Assembly (NCBI GenBank): GCA_963702765.1
Contig: CAVPEB010000033.1
Location: 88,698-152,697, forward strand
DNA length: 64,000 nt
Direction of reading: 5' to 3'
Source: DATMNR01 sp963702765
Lineage (GTDB): Bacteria > Chloroflexota > Ktedonobacteria > Ktedonobacterales > Ktedonobacteraceae
Shown: piece by piece, positions 37,586 through 46,431 of the stretch
Numbering within the stretch: position 1 is the first letter of the stretch
How the letters are laid out: each line of letters opens with the position of its first letter
The notes under the pieces: model-generated
Seen by the model: only the letters and a program-made list of their open reading frames with translations
Told to the model about the DNA's origin: nothing
Database searches by the model: none
Program-made: the position numbers and the translations under genes

Positions 37586-38131
37586 CTATTGTTCTTCCGC
37601 AGGTTTGCTCCCTTCTAAACTCTGGTTAAACCCTTCCTCAATCCATGCTATATGTGTCGCCGCGTGCTGGGCATTCGCGGCGAACAGGTTGCCAGCAGTC
37701 AGGTTCGCCAGATGGGGTAAAGAGACAGGTGCAGCCAGTTGTTCATCTGTGAACTGCTCAAGCAGATCCAGCGTTTCCTGGCGTGCTGTCGAAAGATTCG
37801 CGTGCAGCGTTTCCATGCTGTCATTGCGATGGGCATTGACGTATGTTTGATTCCGCTGGTTTGACCATGCCAGCCTCTCCTCTGCGCTCATTTTGGTCAG
37901 AGTGTCTGGCAGAGACCCGCCTGTGAGCATGAGTCGCAACAGGATTTGAATGTTCTGTTCATTGGCTGTAAGGTGCGCAAAGTGATCTTTGGCTCGCCAT
38001 GGGACTTCTCCGGGGACACCGCTCGCCGTGCATGGGCGCTCAAGGGCTTCGGGGCTAAGTCCGTCAAAATAAGCAGCAACTTTCTCCTGCGATGCAGCGA
38101 GTATATCTTGGATTTCTGAACGTGTTGGCAT
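37586..38131 (-). CDS. DinB-superfamily (ClbS/DfsB-like) four-helix protein
   Basis: A 181-residue helical protein: MPTRSEIQDILAASQEKVA, AKDHFAHLTANEQN (first His), QHAATHIAWIEEG (paired His near the C-terminus). The spaced His residues fit the DinB metal site. Relatives named ClbS/DfsB hydrolyse a reactive cyclopropane or otherwise detoxify electrophiles, but most are uncharacterised. ATG 38131 has AAAGGAC upstream; longer in-frame starts lack a ribosome site. The gene faces into repeat R2. Confidence 0.65.
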   Translation of the reverse strand: MPTRSEIQDILAASQEKVAAYFDGLSPEALERPCTASGVPGEVPWRAKDHFAHLTANEQNIQILLRLMLTGGSLPDTLTKMSAEERLAWSNQRNQTYVNAHRNDSMETLHANLSTARQETLDLLEQFTDEQLAAPVSLPHLANLTAGNLFAANAQHAATHIAWIEEGFNQSLEGSKPAEEQ

Positions 38132-38394
38132 ATTTGTCCTTTCTAACATATAGAAGTATGTATCGTTGTGAGAGAACTGCCTTTCCTCCAGGACGCTACA
38201 AATCCAGAGTGTTTCCCGGAGCAGCGGATTACGACTAGACCCCATTTCGTGCCGCCTTAAAAAGCATCGTGTGGTTCTTTAGCATACCACATTTGGCAGC
38301 AGTGAGCCTGCGGAAGAACCCTATTTTCATGCTCAAACAATTATCCATTGCGTGCTATGTCAGTCGATCGCCTGTTCTCTCTGCTTACACGTCT

Positions 38395-39444
38395 TTAGGC
38401 ATCAGTGAGGCTACTGGTGAAAATGCTGAGGACCTGACCTGGATCAGGCGTGGTGAGCACTTCAACTTGCGTGATCCATTTGACCCATTCAAAGCCACGA
38501 CGATTTGGAGCGACCAGGCGGAGGGGAAAGCCATGCTCATGAGAGAGTGACTCCTCGCCTGTATGGGTCGCCAAAAGCGCATGTCGTGCTTCCTCTAATG
38601 GCAAACTCCAACGGTAGCTCGTCACTGAGACAAAGCTCACGTAGCGAGCATTCCGGTCAAGGGCGACTTGATCGAGCAATCGTCCAACGCGTATCCCTCG
38701 CCAGCGCTGGGTACAGTAAAACCCACCGGTACAATCCAGTGTCGCCTCAAGCTCGTCACCTGCCGAAGCAAGTTCCTCATAGAAGAACTCACGAGGTTTT
38801 GTAACTGCGCCATCAAGCGTCAACCGCCACGCTTGTACATTCATCGGACGTGGGTTATCGGCGACCCAACTTGAGGTGGGGAAAGCGTTCCCAGAAAAGC
38901 TGCCCACCTCACGAGAGCCTGTAAAACGCTGCTTTGCGCCGGGAAGATTCAGGATTCCCTCGGTGAACTGCTCTGCTGGCCAGAGCGCCACACCTCCTAT
39001 GAGCAATGCACTGAACTGTATGACTCGTCGCCTCCCAACAATGTCTCGTTTGCGTAAGCGTTTAGCCCGAACAAACATATGCAATACAATCGTTGCTGTG
39101 ACCACGAAACCCAGCAAAATATGCCAGTTCAAGAGATTGAATCCGGCAATAGACACATCGCCACCTGTGACCCACCAGATGCCTGATCCAAGTGCCAACA
39201 TGACCAGTACAAAGGCAAGCAATCCAAAGATCGTGCGCCGATCCCATCTCCGGGGTTGGGCTATCCTTGGCCAGACTCTTCGTAGCTTGCCCCACATCAG
39301 TAGCAGGAGCCAGAAACCGCCAATTGCATGTAGGACGAAAACAAGCCACTCTTGTGCATGGCCAGATATCAAACTGAGAACGCCTGTCATGAAGGCGATT
39401 CCTGTGGCGAGTGCAATACTCCAGTCGGTGAGGCGAGGAGACAT
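38395..39444 (-). CDS. Membrane-anchored molybdopterin oxidoreductase (sulfite-oxidase fold)
   Basis: A 349-residue fusion. Residues 1-165 have four or five membrane helices (IALATGIAFMTGVLSLISG, WLVFVLHAIGGFWLLLLMW, ILLGFVVTATIVLHMFV), like a small cytochrome-b-type anchor. Residues 195-340 form the oxidoreductase molybdopterin-binding domain with LEATLDCTGGFYCTQRWRG, where the Cys near residue 235 is the expected molybdenum ligand, then FPLRLVAPNRRGFEWVKWI. It probably passes electrons between the Mo centre and membrane carriers. The substrate is unknown. Confidence 0.8.
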   Translation of the reverse strand: MSPRLTDWSIALATGIAFMTGVLSLISGHAQEWLVFVLHAIGGFWLLLLMWGKLRRVWPRIAQPRRWDRRTIFGLLAFVLVMLALGSGIWWVTGGDVSIAGFNLLNWHILLGFVVTATIVLHMFVRAKRLRKRDIVGRRRVIQFSALLIGGVALWPAEQFTEGILNLPGAKQRFTGSREVGSFSGNAFPTSSWVADNPRPMNVQAWRLTLDGAVTKPREFFYEELASAGDELEATLDCTGGFYCTQRWRGIRVGRLLDQVALDRNARYVSFVSVTSYRWSLPLEEARHALLATHTGEESLSHEHGFPLRLVAPNRRGFEWVKWITQVEVLTTPDPGQVLSIFTSSLTDA

Positions 39445-39562
39445 ATGAGACGATCCTTTTCAGGATGGTATTCGCTTTTGCTACCAAAAATGTCGACAAG
39501 CTCTGAGAATGAGCATACCCTATTTGCGTTTGAAAAACAATGCTGAATTGCATTGCGGTTCT

Positions 39563-39750
39563 ACCCAACAATCGGGTACCAAATACCCCTCGTGTAGGGA
39601 CAGGAGCTGCGTGGACGTGGTGTGGGGGCGCTTGCGCTGTCCCGGTGCTTTTCTCTATCACGTTCGCCTTCCCGCGTCACCACCACGCGAGCGCTTGCGC
39701 TGTCCTGGTGCATCGTGGTCTCTTTCCCTTTCAGCACCTGATAGGTGGTG
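39563..39750. repeat. MITE-like dispersed repeat R3
   Basis: 188 bp with imperfect inverted ends (ACCCAACAATCGGGTACC and AGCACCTGATAGGTGGTG) and two internal CGCTTGCGCTGTCC units. It is uninterrupted, so it shows what R2 looked like before insertion. Confidence 0.75.
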
Positions 39751-39860
39751 GAATTTCAACAACAACACTTACTTTTGCATATTGCCCTCTTCGTAACGCT
39801 TCTCGTAACGTTTGCAAGACGTTCCCATGCTACTCTAGAAGCAAAAAGGAGGAAGCGAAC

Positions 39861-40340
39861 ATGTATACGAGCAGATCACAACCAAAACTAAGTGCAAAGA
39901 TGGGTCTTATCGTTATATCCATCTTATCCCTGGCCAATGCAGCTATTGGCACAACGATAGCGGTCAAGGAAAATCTACCCAGCGTCACGCCCATCTTAAC
40001 CACTGGTAAGCCAGCGCTTGAGGACTTTCTCACCGGCAACGGTACCGCTCTTTCACCACCATTGTATCTCTGTATTATAACGCTTTTGCTCATTATCCTG
40101 GCGTTCCAACCGAAATTGCCAGGAAAGATTGGAGTTGTTGGGCTAACCATCCTCGGGTTTATCTTCCTGCTGGGTGAATTCGTAGAGACAAATACCTATC
40201 GAGTCCTCAATCCAGTGACTTTTTACCTGCCAGTGGCCCTCGATGTACTTGTGGAGATCATTCTGGCCCTACTGATGATCACTTTCGGAATAATAACTAT
40301 CATCCAACAAAGACAGGCACATCAACAAGCTGCCACATGA
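39861..40340 (+). CDS. Four-helix membrane protein, unknown function
   Basis: A 159-residue protein with four hydrophobic stretches (KMGLIVISILSLANAAIGTT, PPLYLCIITLLLIILAF, IGVVGLTILGFIFLLGEFV, LDVLVEIILALLMITFGIIT) and short polar ends. AAAAAGGAGGAAGCGAAC directly upstream gives a clear start. No known family was recognised. The 337-base gap after it (to 40677) holds no gene; a GC-rich stretch GTAGGGGCGAGGGTGG lies near 40364. Confidence 0.6.
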   Translation: MYTSRSQPKLSAKMGLIVISILSLANAAIGTTIAVKENLPSVTPILTTGKPALEDFLTGNGTALSPPLYLCIITLLLIILAFQPKLPGKIGVVGLTILGFIFLLGEFVETNTYRVLNPVTFYLPVALDVLVEIILALLMITFGIITIIQQRQAHQQAAT

Positions 40341-40677
40341 AGTTAGTTACTCATCAACGTCCGTAGGGGCGAGGGTGGTGTGGAGAGGAGCGGTGGGCCT
40401 TTATGGTCGCCCGTGGGGAGAGGCTGGGCCAACTCTCCTCAATTGAAGCTTCGGTTGATGCGTATTATCGCCGATTGATCTGCCTTCTGTGGGGTTTCAC
40501 GATATCCCTCCTATTTTATTAATCCGCATTATCGGACTGGGAAGTGTATCGCCGTATCATTGGCCGATCAACCGCATCCTACAAGATGACCGATGTCGGT
40601 CGTTAAAATCCATAATGCGCTTACACCGTAGAACTGGAGTTTGACACAATAAAAAGGCAAGGATAGATGGTCGCTCC

Positions 40678-41751
40678 TCAGCCTTTCTGAGCCAGTAGGA
40701 ACGATGTGCCTGGTCCTGCAAATAGCGCAATATGCTCCTCGGGAACCCCTACTTGCCTTGCAAATTGCTCGAGATCCCTTCGCACTACTGTTGCTTTCGC
40801 AAAGCCAGCCTCTACTGCCAACTGCTTGAGTTCATCATCCTCATAGAATCGCAAGTAAGACGCCATCGGTTCGGGAGCGGCTGGTGTGCCTCTCAGAGCA
40901 GGATCGCTTCCTAGCACGACGATCCGACCCCCTTCGACCAGGACACGCCACAGTTCTCTCAGTGCCGCCACCGGATCAGGTAGGAATCCAAGCACCCCTG
41001 TCATCGCTGCACAAGTGAACGTCGCGTCTGGAAAAGGTAAATGATCAGCGTTTGCTTGCAAAACCTCTAGTCGGCCCTCGGCAACAGCGTCATGATTGAC
41101 CTCTCGAGCGAGCTGCACCATATCCGGACTGTGATCAATTGCTGCTGCACGGCAACCACTTTTGAGGGCTTCTGAAAGCAAAGCTCCTCCGCCACAGCCG
41201 ACCTCGATGAGATAATCGTCGCGAGAGAGCGCCAGTTCCTGAAGAATTACGCGGAAGTTGGGATAGTGGTAGAGAGGGTCGCGATAGACATCACGCGACT
41301 GCGCACCAGATGGACGGCGTGCGCGCCGATCAGTTAGCCAGTTTCCGAACTCTCCAGGAGACGTTGCTTGCAGGAAAGGCGCGGCTACAGTCCTGGCGAA
41401 CCAGCCCGTCAGTTCGCCAGGTTCGCCGATCAGCCCACCCCATCCACGATGCTCCAACGTCACTCGCGTACCGCCATTGACTGACTCAAACCGCATCTCA
41501 ACAGTCGTCACCTCCTCAATTTCCCAGTCAGCCTGGTGCCATTGAAGTCGGATCAGTTCACCCGGCTTCCAGGCAATGACACCACCCACCTCAAACTCTC
41601 CCTCGGTGATGCGCCCGTTCGCCCCAACTTCAAAGCTCATCCCACGTTGAGTAAGAGCGACAGAAAGCTCTTCGATGAAGACATCGAACACCACAATCGG
41701 CTCAAGAGCAAGCTCAATGCCGATACTCACTGTTGTTCTGCTAGCTTCCAT
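40678..41751 (-). CDS. SRPBCC (AHSA1-like) domain fused to a class I methyltransferase
   Basis: A 357-residue fusion. Residues 1-145 are an activator-of-Hsp90-ATPase/START-like ligand pocket (VFIEELSVALTQRGMSFEVG, WKPGELIRLQWH, LEHRGWGGLIGEPG, LTGWFARTVAAPFL). Residues 185-357 are a SAM-dependent methyltransferase with motif I LIEVGCGGGALLSEAL, AAAIDHSPDMVQLARE and RELWRVLVEGGRIVVLG. The first domain could hold the acceptor for methylation. ATG 41751 has AAGGAG eight bases upstream. The pairing is not one I know as standard. Confidence 0.8.
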   Translation of the reverse strand: MEASRTTVSIGIELALEPIVVFDVFIEELSVALTQRGMSFEVGANGRITEGEFEVGGVIAWKPGELIRLQWHQADWEIEEVTTVEMRFESVNGGTRVTLEHRGWGGLIGEPGELTGWFARTVAAPFLQATSPGEFGNWLTDRRARRPSGAQSRDVYRDPLYHYPNFRVILQELALSRDDYLIEVGCGGGALLSEALKSGCRAAAIDHSPDMVQLAREVNHDAVAEGRLEVLQANADHLPFPDATFTCAAMTGVLGFLPDPVAALRELWRVLVEGGRIVVLGSDPALRGTPAAPEPMASYLRFYEDDELKQLAVEAGFAKATVVRRDLEQFARQVGVPEEHIALFAGPGTSFLLAQKG

Positions 41752-41770
41752 CTGCTCTCTCCTTACTATC

Positions 41771-41916
41771 TGATATCCACTCATTACTTCTGAAGTGCTA
41801 AAAGAAGCGGGATTGTGAAGGGCAGCAGCCCTTCACCTGCGGTTTGGGGCTGCGCCCCAACTTCTTCCTCAAAGCAGGCCTCAGGCCTGTAAGAGAAATT
41901 ATGAGCGGATGTCAGC
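41771..41916. repeat. Dispersed GC-rich hairpin repeat, copy B
   Basis: Ends TGATATCCACTCATTA and ATGAGCGGATGTCAG are imperfect inverted repeats. Inside are TGAAGGGCAGCAGCCCTTCA, GGGGCTGCGCCCC and CAGGCCTCAGGCCTG palindromes. It shares CGGGATTGT and CCCCAACTTCTTCCTC with copy A at 6708. Non-coding. Confidence 0.7.
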
Positions 41917-41987
41917 TTACAGTTAGTTGACATACTCCGAGTTTACTCCATTACTTCTGAACCATCAAGGAGCTTATTGCTGGAATG

Positions 41988-42578
41988 TCAATCCGCAATG
42001 CCATGCTTAAGCAGGGTGCCGTATAGCTGGTCATGCGTATGGTAGTAAGAGCCTTTCTCCAATTCTACTACAGACAACCCCTCTGCTGCTGCGGTGCGTA
42101 CCCGGGAGTCGGGGTCTGTTTGTAGCACAGAGATAAGGATAGCGTCTATATCGTCATGCTTAATGTGCCCAGCTGATTCCTCCAGGTCCAGCTCTGACAA
42201 TCCCTTTACAGCCGCCAGGCGCGCATTGGGATCAGAGCTTGGATCTAGTAGAGTGGAGATGAGAGCAGAAAGGACTTTATCATGTTGGGTAGGTTTTACT
42301 TTCTTTGGGCGGGAGCGTAATGCAAGTAGGGTAGACAGCCAGATGAATACTGCTATGGCAAGCATTCCTACAAAATATGTAAGCAGCCCGTTCTCTCCAG
42401 TAGTCCTGAACTCCTGGTAAAGTGCGATAGTCAATACTACGAGAACGAAAAAACTCGCTCCGATGACTAAGAATCTGATAGTAGAAACTGGATTTTTTTC
42501 ATGAGGAGTTGTACTTACCTGAGTTGATTTGTTTCCTGATCCAGAGATATTCGATGTATTTTTCATCATTTCACCCAT
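41988..42578 (-). CDS. Two-helix membrane protein with HEAT-like repeats
   Basis: About 196 residues: a polar Ser/Thr-rich N-terminus, two membrane helices (FLVIGASFFVLVVLTIALY and FVGMLAIAVFIWLSTLLAL), then a soluble part with two HEAT-like repeats (DPNARLAAVKGLSELDLEE and DSRVRTAAAEGLSVVELEK). HEAT repeats usually mediate protein contacts. The start is uncertain: ATG 42578 and ATGs nine and twelve bases inside are all possible. The following gap (42579-42898) contains a short dispersed motif GTAGGTGCCGATTTATCG near 42791. Confidence 0.6.
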   Translation of the reverse strand: MGEMMKNTSNISGSGNKSTQVSTTPHEKNPVSTIRFLVIGASFFVLVVLTIALYQEFRTTGENGLLTYFVGMLAIAVFIWLSTLLALRSRPKKVKPTQHDKVLSALISTLLDPSSDPNARLAAVKGLSELDLEESAGHIKHDDIDAILISVLQTDPDSRVRTAAAEGLSVVELEKGSYYHTHDQLYGTLLKHGIAD

Positions 42579-42898
42579 ATTGTAAACACCTGTCACTCGA
42601 CATTTCGTTATTGCGTATTCCTTTCCACTTTAAAGTATAGAATGGATATATCACATCTCTATCTCTGGAACTAAGATCATGTTCACAAGATAGTCACATT
42701 TTTGAGGCTCTTTCGACTCATCAGAATGATAAACGAATGCTCTCTATTCTAACCGCCGATTATACGAATGAACACATTAATCCGGACAACCGTAGGTGCC
42801 GATTTATCGTGCACATCGCCAATTCATCGGCCCTCGGAGGGGGTTCTCATGTCAGCATTATATAGTAAATCATCATCAGTTGGTACTTATGAAGGTTC

Positions 42899-43447
42899 CT
42901 ACACATGCTGGTGTTGCCGTTCAACCTCCTGCTCAGTACTTTGTTCCTGCTGCGGTTCGTAATTCTCTTGCCCTGACTGCTGGGGTGTCCAATAGGGCTG
43001 GTAGGGCGACAATGGCTCTCCCGGCTCGTAAGGCTGGTTGGGTTGATATGTTTGCTTGGGCTGATATGTTGGCGCATATTGTTGATTTTCAGGTGGATTG
43101 TTTTTGTCGCTCAATGCGCCTAGAATAGGAGCAGCCAGCGCACCCAGGATAATGGAAAATCCTACAGGGAGAAGTATCCATGGCCAGAAGCCTATCCAGA
43201 AGCAAAGCGACAATCCGAGAAACCAGACAACGCCGTAGAGGCTGCCATAGGCCGCTTTACGATTAGGAGCGGTAAAACAACCGATCAGCGAAGCGAGTCC
43301 CAGACCCAAAAACAGGACAGGTAAAAACCAGTCTGCACTGAAACCCCACAGGTATATAGCTACGGCCAAACAAATGATAAAGATCCCGGCAAGTATGCCA
43401 CCTATCGCAGTTCGGTACATTTTTACATTTGAGCCATCATTGTACAT
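42899..43447 (-). CDS. Membrane protein with Pro/Gln/Tyr-rich tail
   Basis: A 182-residue protein. Residues 10-105 hold four hydrophobic helices (GGILAGIFIICLAVAIYLWG, FLPVLFLGLGLASLIGCF, LYGVVWFLGLSLCFWIGF, ILLPVGFSIILGALAAPIL). Residues 115-182 are a low-complexity tail of YQP/PYE/QPY steps ending in a His/Gln-rich run. AAGGAGGT eight bases upstream supports ATG 43447. Function unknown; such tails are usually disordered and exposed. Confidence 0.65.
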   Translation of the reverse strand: MYNDGSNVKMYRTAIGGILAGIFIICLAVAIYLWGFSADWFLPVLFLGLGLASLIGCFTAPNRKAAYGSLYGVVWFLGLSLCFWIGFWPWILLPVGFSIILGALAAPILGALSDKNNPPENQQYAPTYQPKQTYQPNQPYEPGEPLSPYQPYWTPQQSGQENYEPQQEQSTEQEVERQHQHV

Positions 43448-43596
43448 GACGCATACCTCCTTCTATTTCAACTAGCAACTCTTCACGATAGCTGGTGCAT
43501 AGCAACCTGCTTTTATTTTAAGCATATGCTATGAATATTACGGAGCCATCACGATAGCCCATCTGCCGATCACACATTTATCACAATTCGGGTTCC

Positions 43597-43713
43597 ACCA
43601 ACTATCGGGTGCTAGATCGATATACCTCGTGTAGGGACACGGGCTGTGTAGATGCGGCGTGGGGGCGCTTGCGCTGTCCGGCCCCTTTTCCATTCAGCAC
43701 CCGATAATTGGTG
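43597..43713. repeat. MITE-like dispersed repeat R4 (shortest, cleanest copy)
   Basis: 117 bp with 18-bp inverted ends, CACCAACTATCGGGTGCT and AGCACCCGATAATTGGTG, one mismatch. Inside is the family core CTCGTGTAGGGACACGGGCTG and one GCGCTTGCGCTGTCC. It lies in the 426-base gap upstream of the flavodoxin gene; nothing else is recognisable there. Confidence 0.8.
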
Positions 43714-43873
43714 AAAACCATAATTCATTACCCTGACATGAATGGTGGTATGTGGTAGCATATGTTTGATTACTAACGGAACATTTTGCCTGAGTTACTG
43801 TTGAGGATCGCAAAAGCACCGATTTAGCAATAATTATGAACTGCCCTGTACGCTTTGAGAGGAAGTGATAACA

Positions 43874-44359
43874 ATGACTGTACTCGTTGCCTACGCAAGC
43901 AAACATGGAGCTACCCAGGGAATCGCTGAACGTATAAGCGAGAAACTGCATCAGACGGGGAAGGAAGCCGAGGCTCGATCAGTGGATACCGTAAAAGACC
44001 CGGGGAGCTACGAGGCCTTTGTGATTGGGAGTGCTATCTACTATGGATCCTGGATGAAGGAAGCCACAGATTGGGTACACAAAAACCAATCAATCTTAGC
44101 CAATCGCCCGGTGTGGCTGTTCAGTAGCGGGCCGCTCGGTACCGAGGTCAAGGACGCCGAACAGCAACCCAAAGAGATAGCTGATTTCCAGAAGTTAATC
44201 AAGCCCCGAGAACATCGGATATTCTTCGGATCTCTTGACCACAACAAACTGTCTTTCACTGAACGGATGGTGCTGAAAGCCGTCCGTGCTCATGAAGGTG
44301 ATTATCGCGACTGGGAGGCCATCGATGCCTGGGCAGAAAGCATCGCCCGAGACCTGTGA
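43874..44359 (+). CDS. Flavodoxin-domain protein (HemG-like)
   Basis: A 161-residue flavodoxin: TVLVAYASKHGATQGIAERI is the FMN-phosphate loop (ASKHGAT), VIGSAIYYGSWMKEA and WLFSSGPLGTE are the isoalloxazine-contact loops. The pattern fits the menaquinone-dependent protoporphyrinogen oxidase-like branch (HemG/flavodoxin_5), an electron carrier that uses FMN. ATG 43874 has AGAGGAAG upstream. A weak 6-bp hairpin (44365-44370 with 44378-44383) follows the stop. A heme role is only a family possibility. Confidence 0.85.
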   Translation: MTVLVAYASKHGATQGIAERISEKLHQTGKEAEARSVDTVKDPGSYEAFVIGSAIYYGSWMKEATDWVHKNQSILANRPVWLFSSGPLGTEVKDAEQQPKEIADFQKLIKPREHRIFFGSLDHNKLSFTERMVLKAVRAHEGDYRDWEAIDAWAESIARDL

Positions 44360-44580
44360 TGAGTCACCGCCTATGGAGCGGTGCTTTCTGCCCGCTTATG
44401 GTCCACCAGTGGAAAGAGGGGTAAGCAGAATGAATGCAAGATTGGCCTCAAGGGAGCGACATCGCAGGGCCACACATACATGAAAGAGAAGCTGAAGGCA
44501 AACTTTGTGTACGCCTCGCCATGCGGAAGCAATCTGTCTTTCAAAGATGGTGTACCTGTCTCTCCAAGAAGGCTTGATAT

Positions 44581-45447
44581 ATGAGAACACTCATCATCAG
44601 GGCGGTCAGTCTCCTTGGCATCCTCTTCGTGCTTCTCGCAGCACTTCTTGCCTGTATCCGTTTCTATCCGTATCCCTTTGATTTTTCCACCTATCCTACC
44701 ATATCGCACACCAAATCCGGGGCGGCAGGTGATCCGATCAACGTCCTCTTTCTTGGGAGTAAAGACCAGATGATGCAAAGCTTTCACCGGGCTGGTTGGC
44801 TGACTCCCGATCCCATCACGACCCAATCTTCAATGAGAATTGCCATGGATAGTCTTGCTAACCGAAGCTACCCAACGGCACCTGTGAGTAATCTCTATGT
44901 CTATGGGCGCGTTCAAGATCTGGCCTTTGAAAAACCCACGAGTGATGTCCAAAACCGGGGTCATATTCGGTTCTGGAAGACTGGCTCACTCATCGATGGC
45001 CAGTCGGTCTGGGTTGGTGCGGCGACGTATGATAGCGGGATTGAGGTGAGTGGTACAACGCATCTTCCCACCCATCACATTGCCCCCACTGTCGACCTGG
45101 AACGAAATGTGGTCGGCACTGATCTGGCAACGACCGGTCTGGTCAAAGAAGAAGCGTATGCAGCATTCACGCCTCCCATTTTCTCTGCTCATAATGGGGG
45201 CGGAGATTATTATGAGAGCGATGGCACTATTCTGGTGATCAGCTATACACTAACCAATATTCCATTACATCAACCAGCCTGGGCAATCGAGGGAGTGAAA
45301 ACCGGCATCTTTCTCTTTTATGATGGGCTTCTCACCGTCCTGGGGCCGTTGATGCCTCTCCTGGTGCTGGCTTTCAGCCTCATTGCAGGACTCATGGTCT
45401 GGCAATTCACGTCAAGAAATCGATTTCTCAAGAAGACAAAGACATAG
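44581..45447 (+). CDS. LssY C-terminal-domain membrane protein
   Basis: A 288-residue protein with an N-terminal membrane anchor (VSLLGILFVLLAALLACIRFY), a central domain with DPINVLFLGSKDQMMQSF, RAGWLTPDPITTQSS, APVSNLYVYGRVQDLAFEKP and THLPTHHIAPTVDLER, and a C-terminal helix (LMPLLVLAFSLIAGLMVW). These motifs match the LssY C-terminal domain found in proteins linked to membrane lipid enzymes and type I secretion. The biochemical role is unknown. The start follows AAGAAGG. Confidence 0.75.
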   Translation: MRTLIIRAVSLLGILFVLLAALLACIRFYPYPFDFSTYPTISHTKSGAAGDPINVLFLGSKDQMMQSFHRAGWLTPDPITTQSSMRIAMDSLANRSYPTAPVSNLYVYGRVQDLAFEKPTSDVQNRGHIRFWKTGSLIDGQSVWVGAATYDSGIEVSGTTHLPTHHIAPTVDLERNVVGTDLATTGLVKEEAYAAFTPPIFSAHNGGGDYYESDGTILVISYTLTNIPLHQPAWAIEGVKTGIFLFYDGLLTVLGPLMPLLVLAFSLIAGLMVWQFTSRNRFLKKTKT

Positions 45448-45489
45448 CCAAAGAGCAGAGGGAGAACATTAGCCATCAGCAGAATCGCT

Positions 45490-46362
45490 CTACTGGGATG
45501 GCTGTTGAGCTGCCTGAAAAATATCTGTGGGCATCCGCTCCTGGAGAATATCTTCCATGCGCAATTGCACACCATATTTTGTCGTCGGATGCGTGAGGAT
45601 ATAGAACTTTTCCTGGCGGATGGCATCGAAGACCATCTCCGCTACCTGAGCGGGTGGGAGTCCCACCTGTGCCAACCACTGGCGCGCAGCCTGGAGCAGA
45701 GCCTCCATCTCAGGACTCGTGGGCTGCTCCTGGGGCGCATTCCGTAAGGCCTGCGGACGATTCCGCTCCGCATCAAAGATGCGCGTGTTCACAAATTCAG
45801 GGCACAGGACCGAGGCCTTGAGCTTCGATCCGTGCGCCGCCAATTCGCAAGCCAACGTCTCGGAAAGCGTGACGACCCCATGCTTACTCACCTTGTACAT
45901 GCCCAGGCTTGAACTCGATACGAGGCCAGCGGAGGAGGCTGTGTTGACGATATGGCCCTCGCTGTCTTGTGCCAGCATTCGGGGCACAAAAAAGTGGATG
46001 CCATGTATGACCCCCCATAAATTGACCCCCAACACCCACTGCCAGTCGGCCAGACTGCTCTCCCAGACGGTCGTGCCAGCACCGACCCCGGCGTTATTGA
46101 ACAGCAGTTGCACAGCACCATAGGTCTCGAATGTGATCTTCGCCAATGCCTCGACCTCGTCGGCTTGCGACACATCGGTGCGCACGGCCAACACCTGGGC
46201 ACCGCTCACCTGGAGTTCATACTCAGCCTGCCAGAGGGCGCTCTCCTCGACATCGGCCAGCACGACCTTCATCCCCAATGCCGCACACTTTCCGGCCAGC
46301 GCACGTCCGATGCCGCTGGCCGCTCCGGTGACAACGGCTACTTTGTCCTGGAACTCTTTCAT
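45490..46362 (-). CDS. Short-chain dehydrogenase/reductase
   Basis: A 290-residue classical SDR: cofactor loop TGAASGIG, acidic residue after strand 2 (VVLADVEE) suggesting NAD, NNAG in LLFNNAGVGAG, and the active site IVNTASSAGLVSSSSLGMY..SKHG (Ser, Tyr, Lys). ATG 46362 is chosen because homology starts there (MKEFQDKVAVVTG) and AAAGGA lies upstream. The gene is 69 bases downstream of the ABC permease gene on the same strand and may be co-transcribed. Confidence 0.88.
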   Translation of the reverse strand: MKEFQDKVAVVTGAASGIGRALAGKCAALGMKVVLADVEESALWQAEYELQVSGAQVLAVRTDVSQADEVEALAKITFETYGAVQLLFNNAGVGAGTTVWESSLADWQWVLGVNLWGVIHGIHFFVPRMLAQDSEGHIVNTASSAGLVSSSSLGMYKVSKHGVVTLSETLACELAAHGSKLKASVLCPEFVNTRIFDAERNRPQALRNAPQEQPTSPEMEALLQAARQWLAQVGLPPAQVAEMVFDAIRQEKFYILTHPTTKYGVQLRMEDILQERMPTDIFQAAQQPSQ

Positions 46363-46431
46363 GTTGCTTTTGTCCTTTCCGGTCAATACCAGTCGTTTCG
46401 TATTTCGATAGATCCCGTCGTTCACTGGCGG

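Noticed and set aside
44480..44584. 34-codon ORF ending in ATGA overlap with the LssY-domain gene
   Set aside because: No ribosome site and no hydrophobic or conserved pattern; the overlap alone is not enough.
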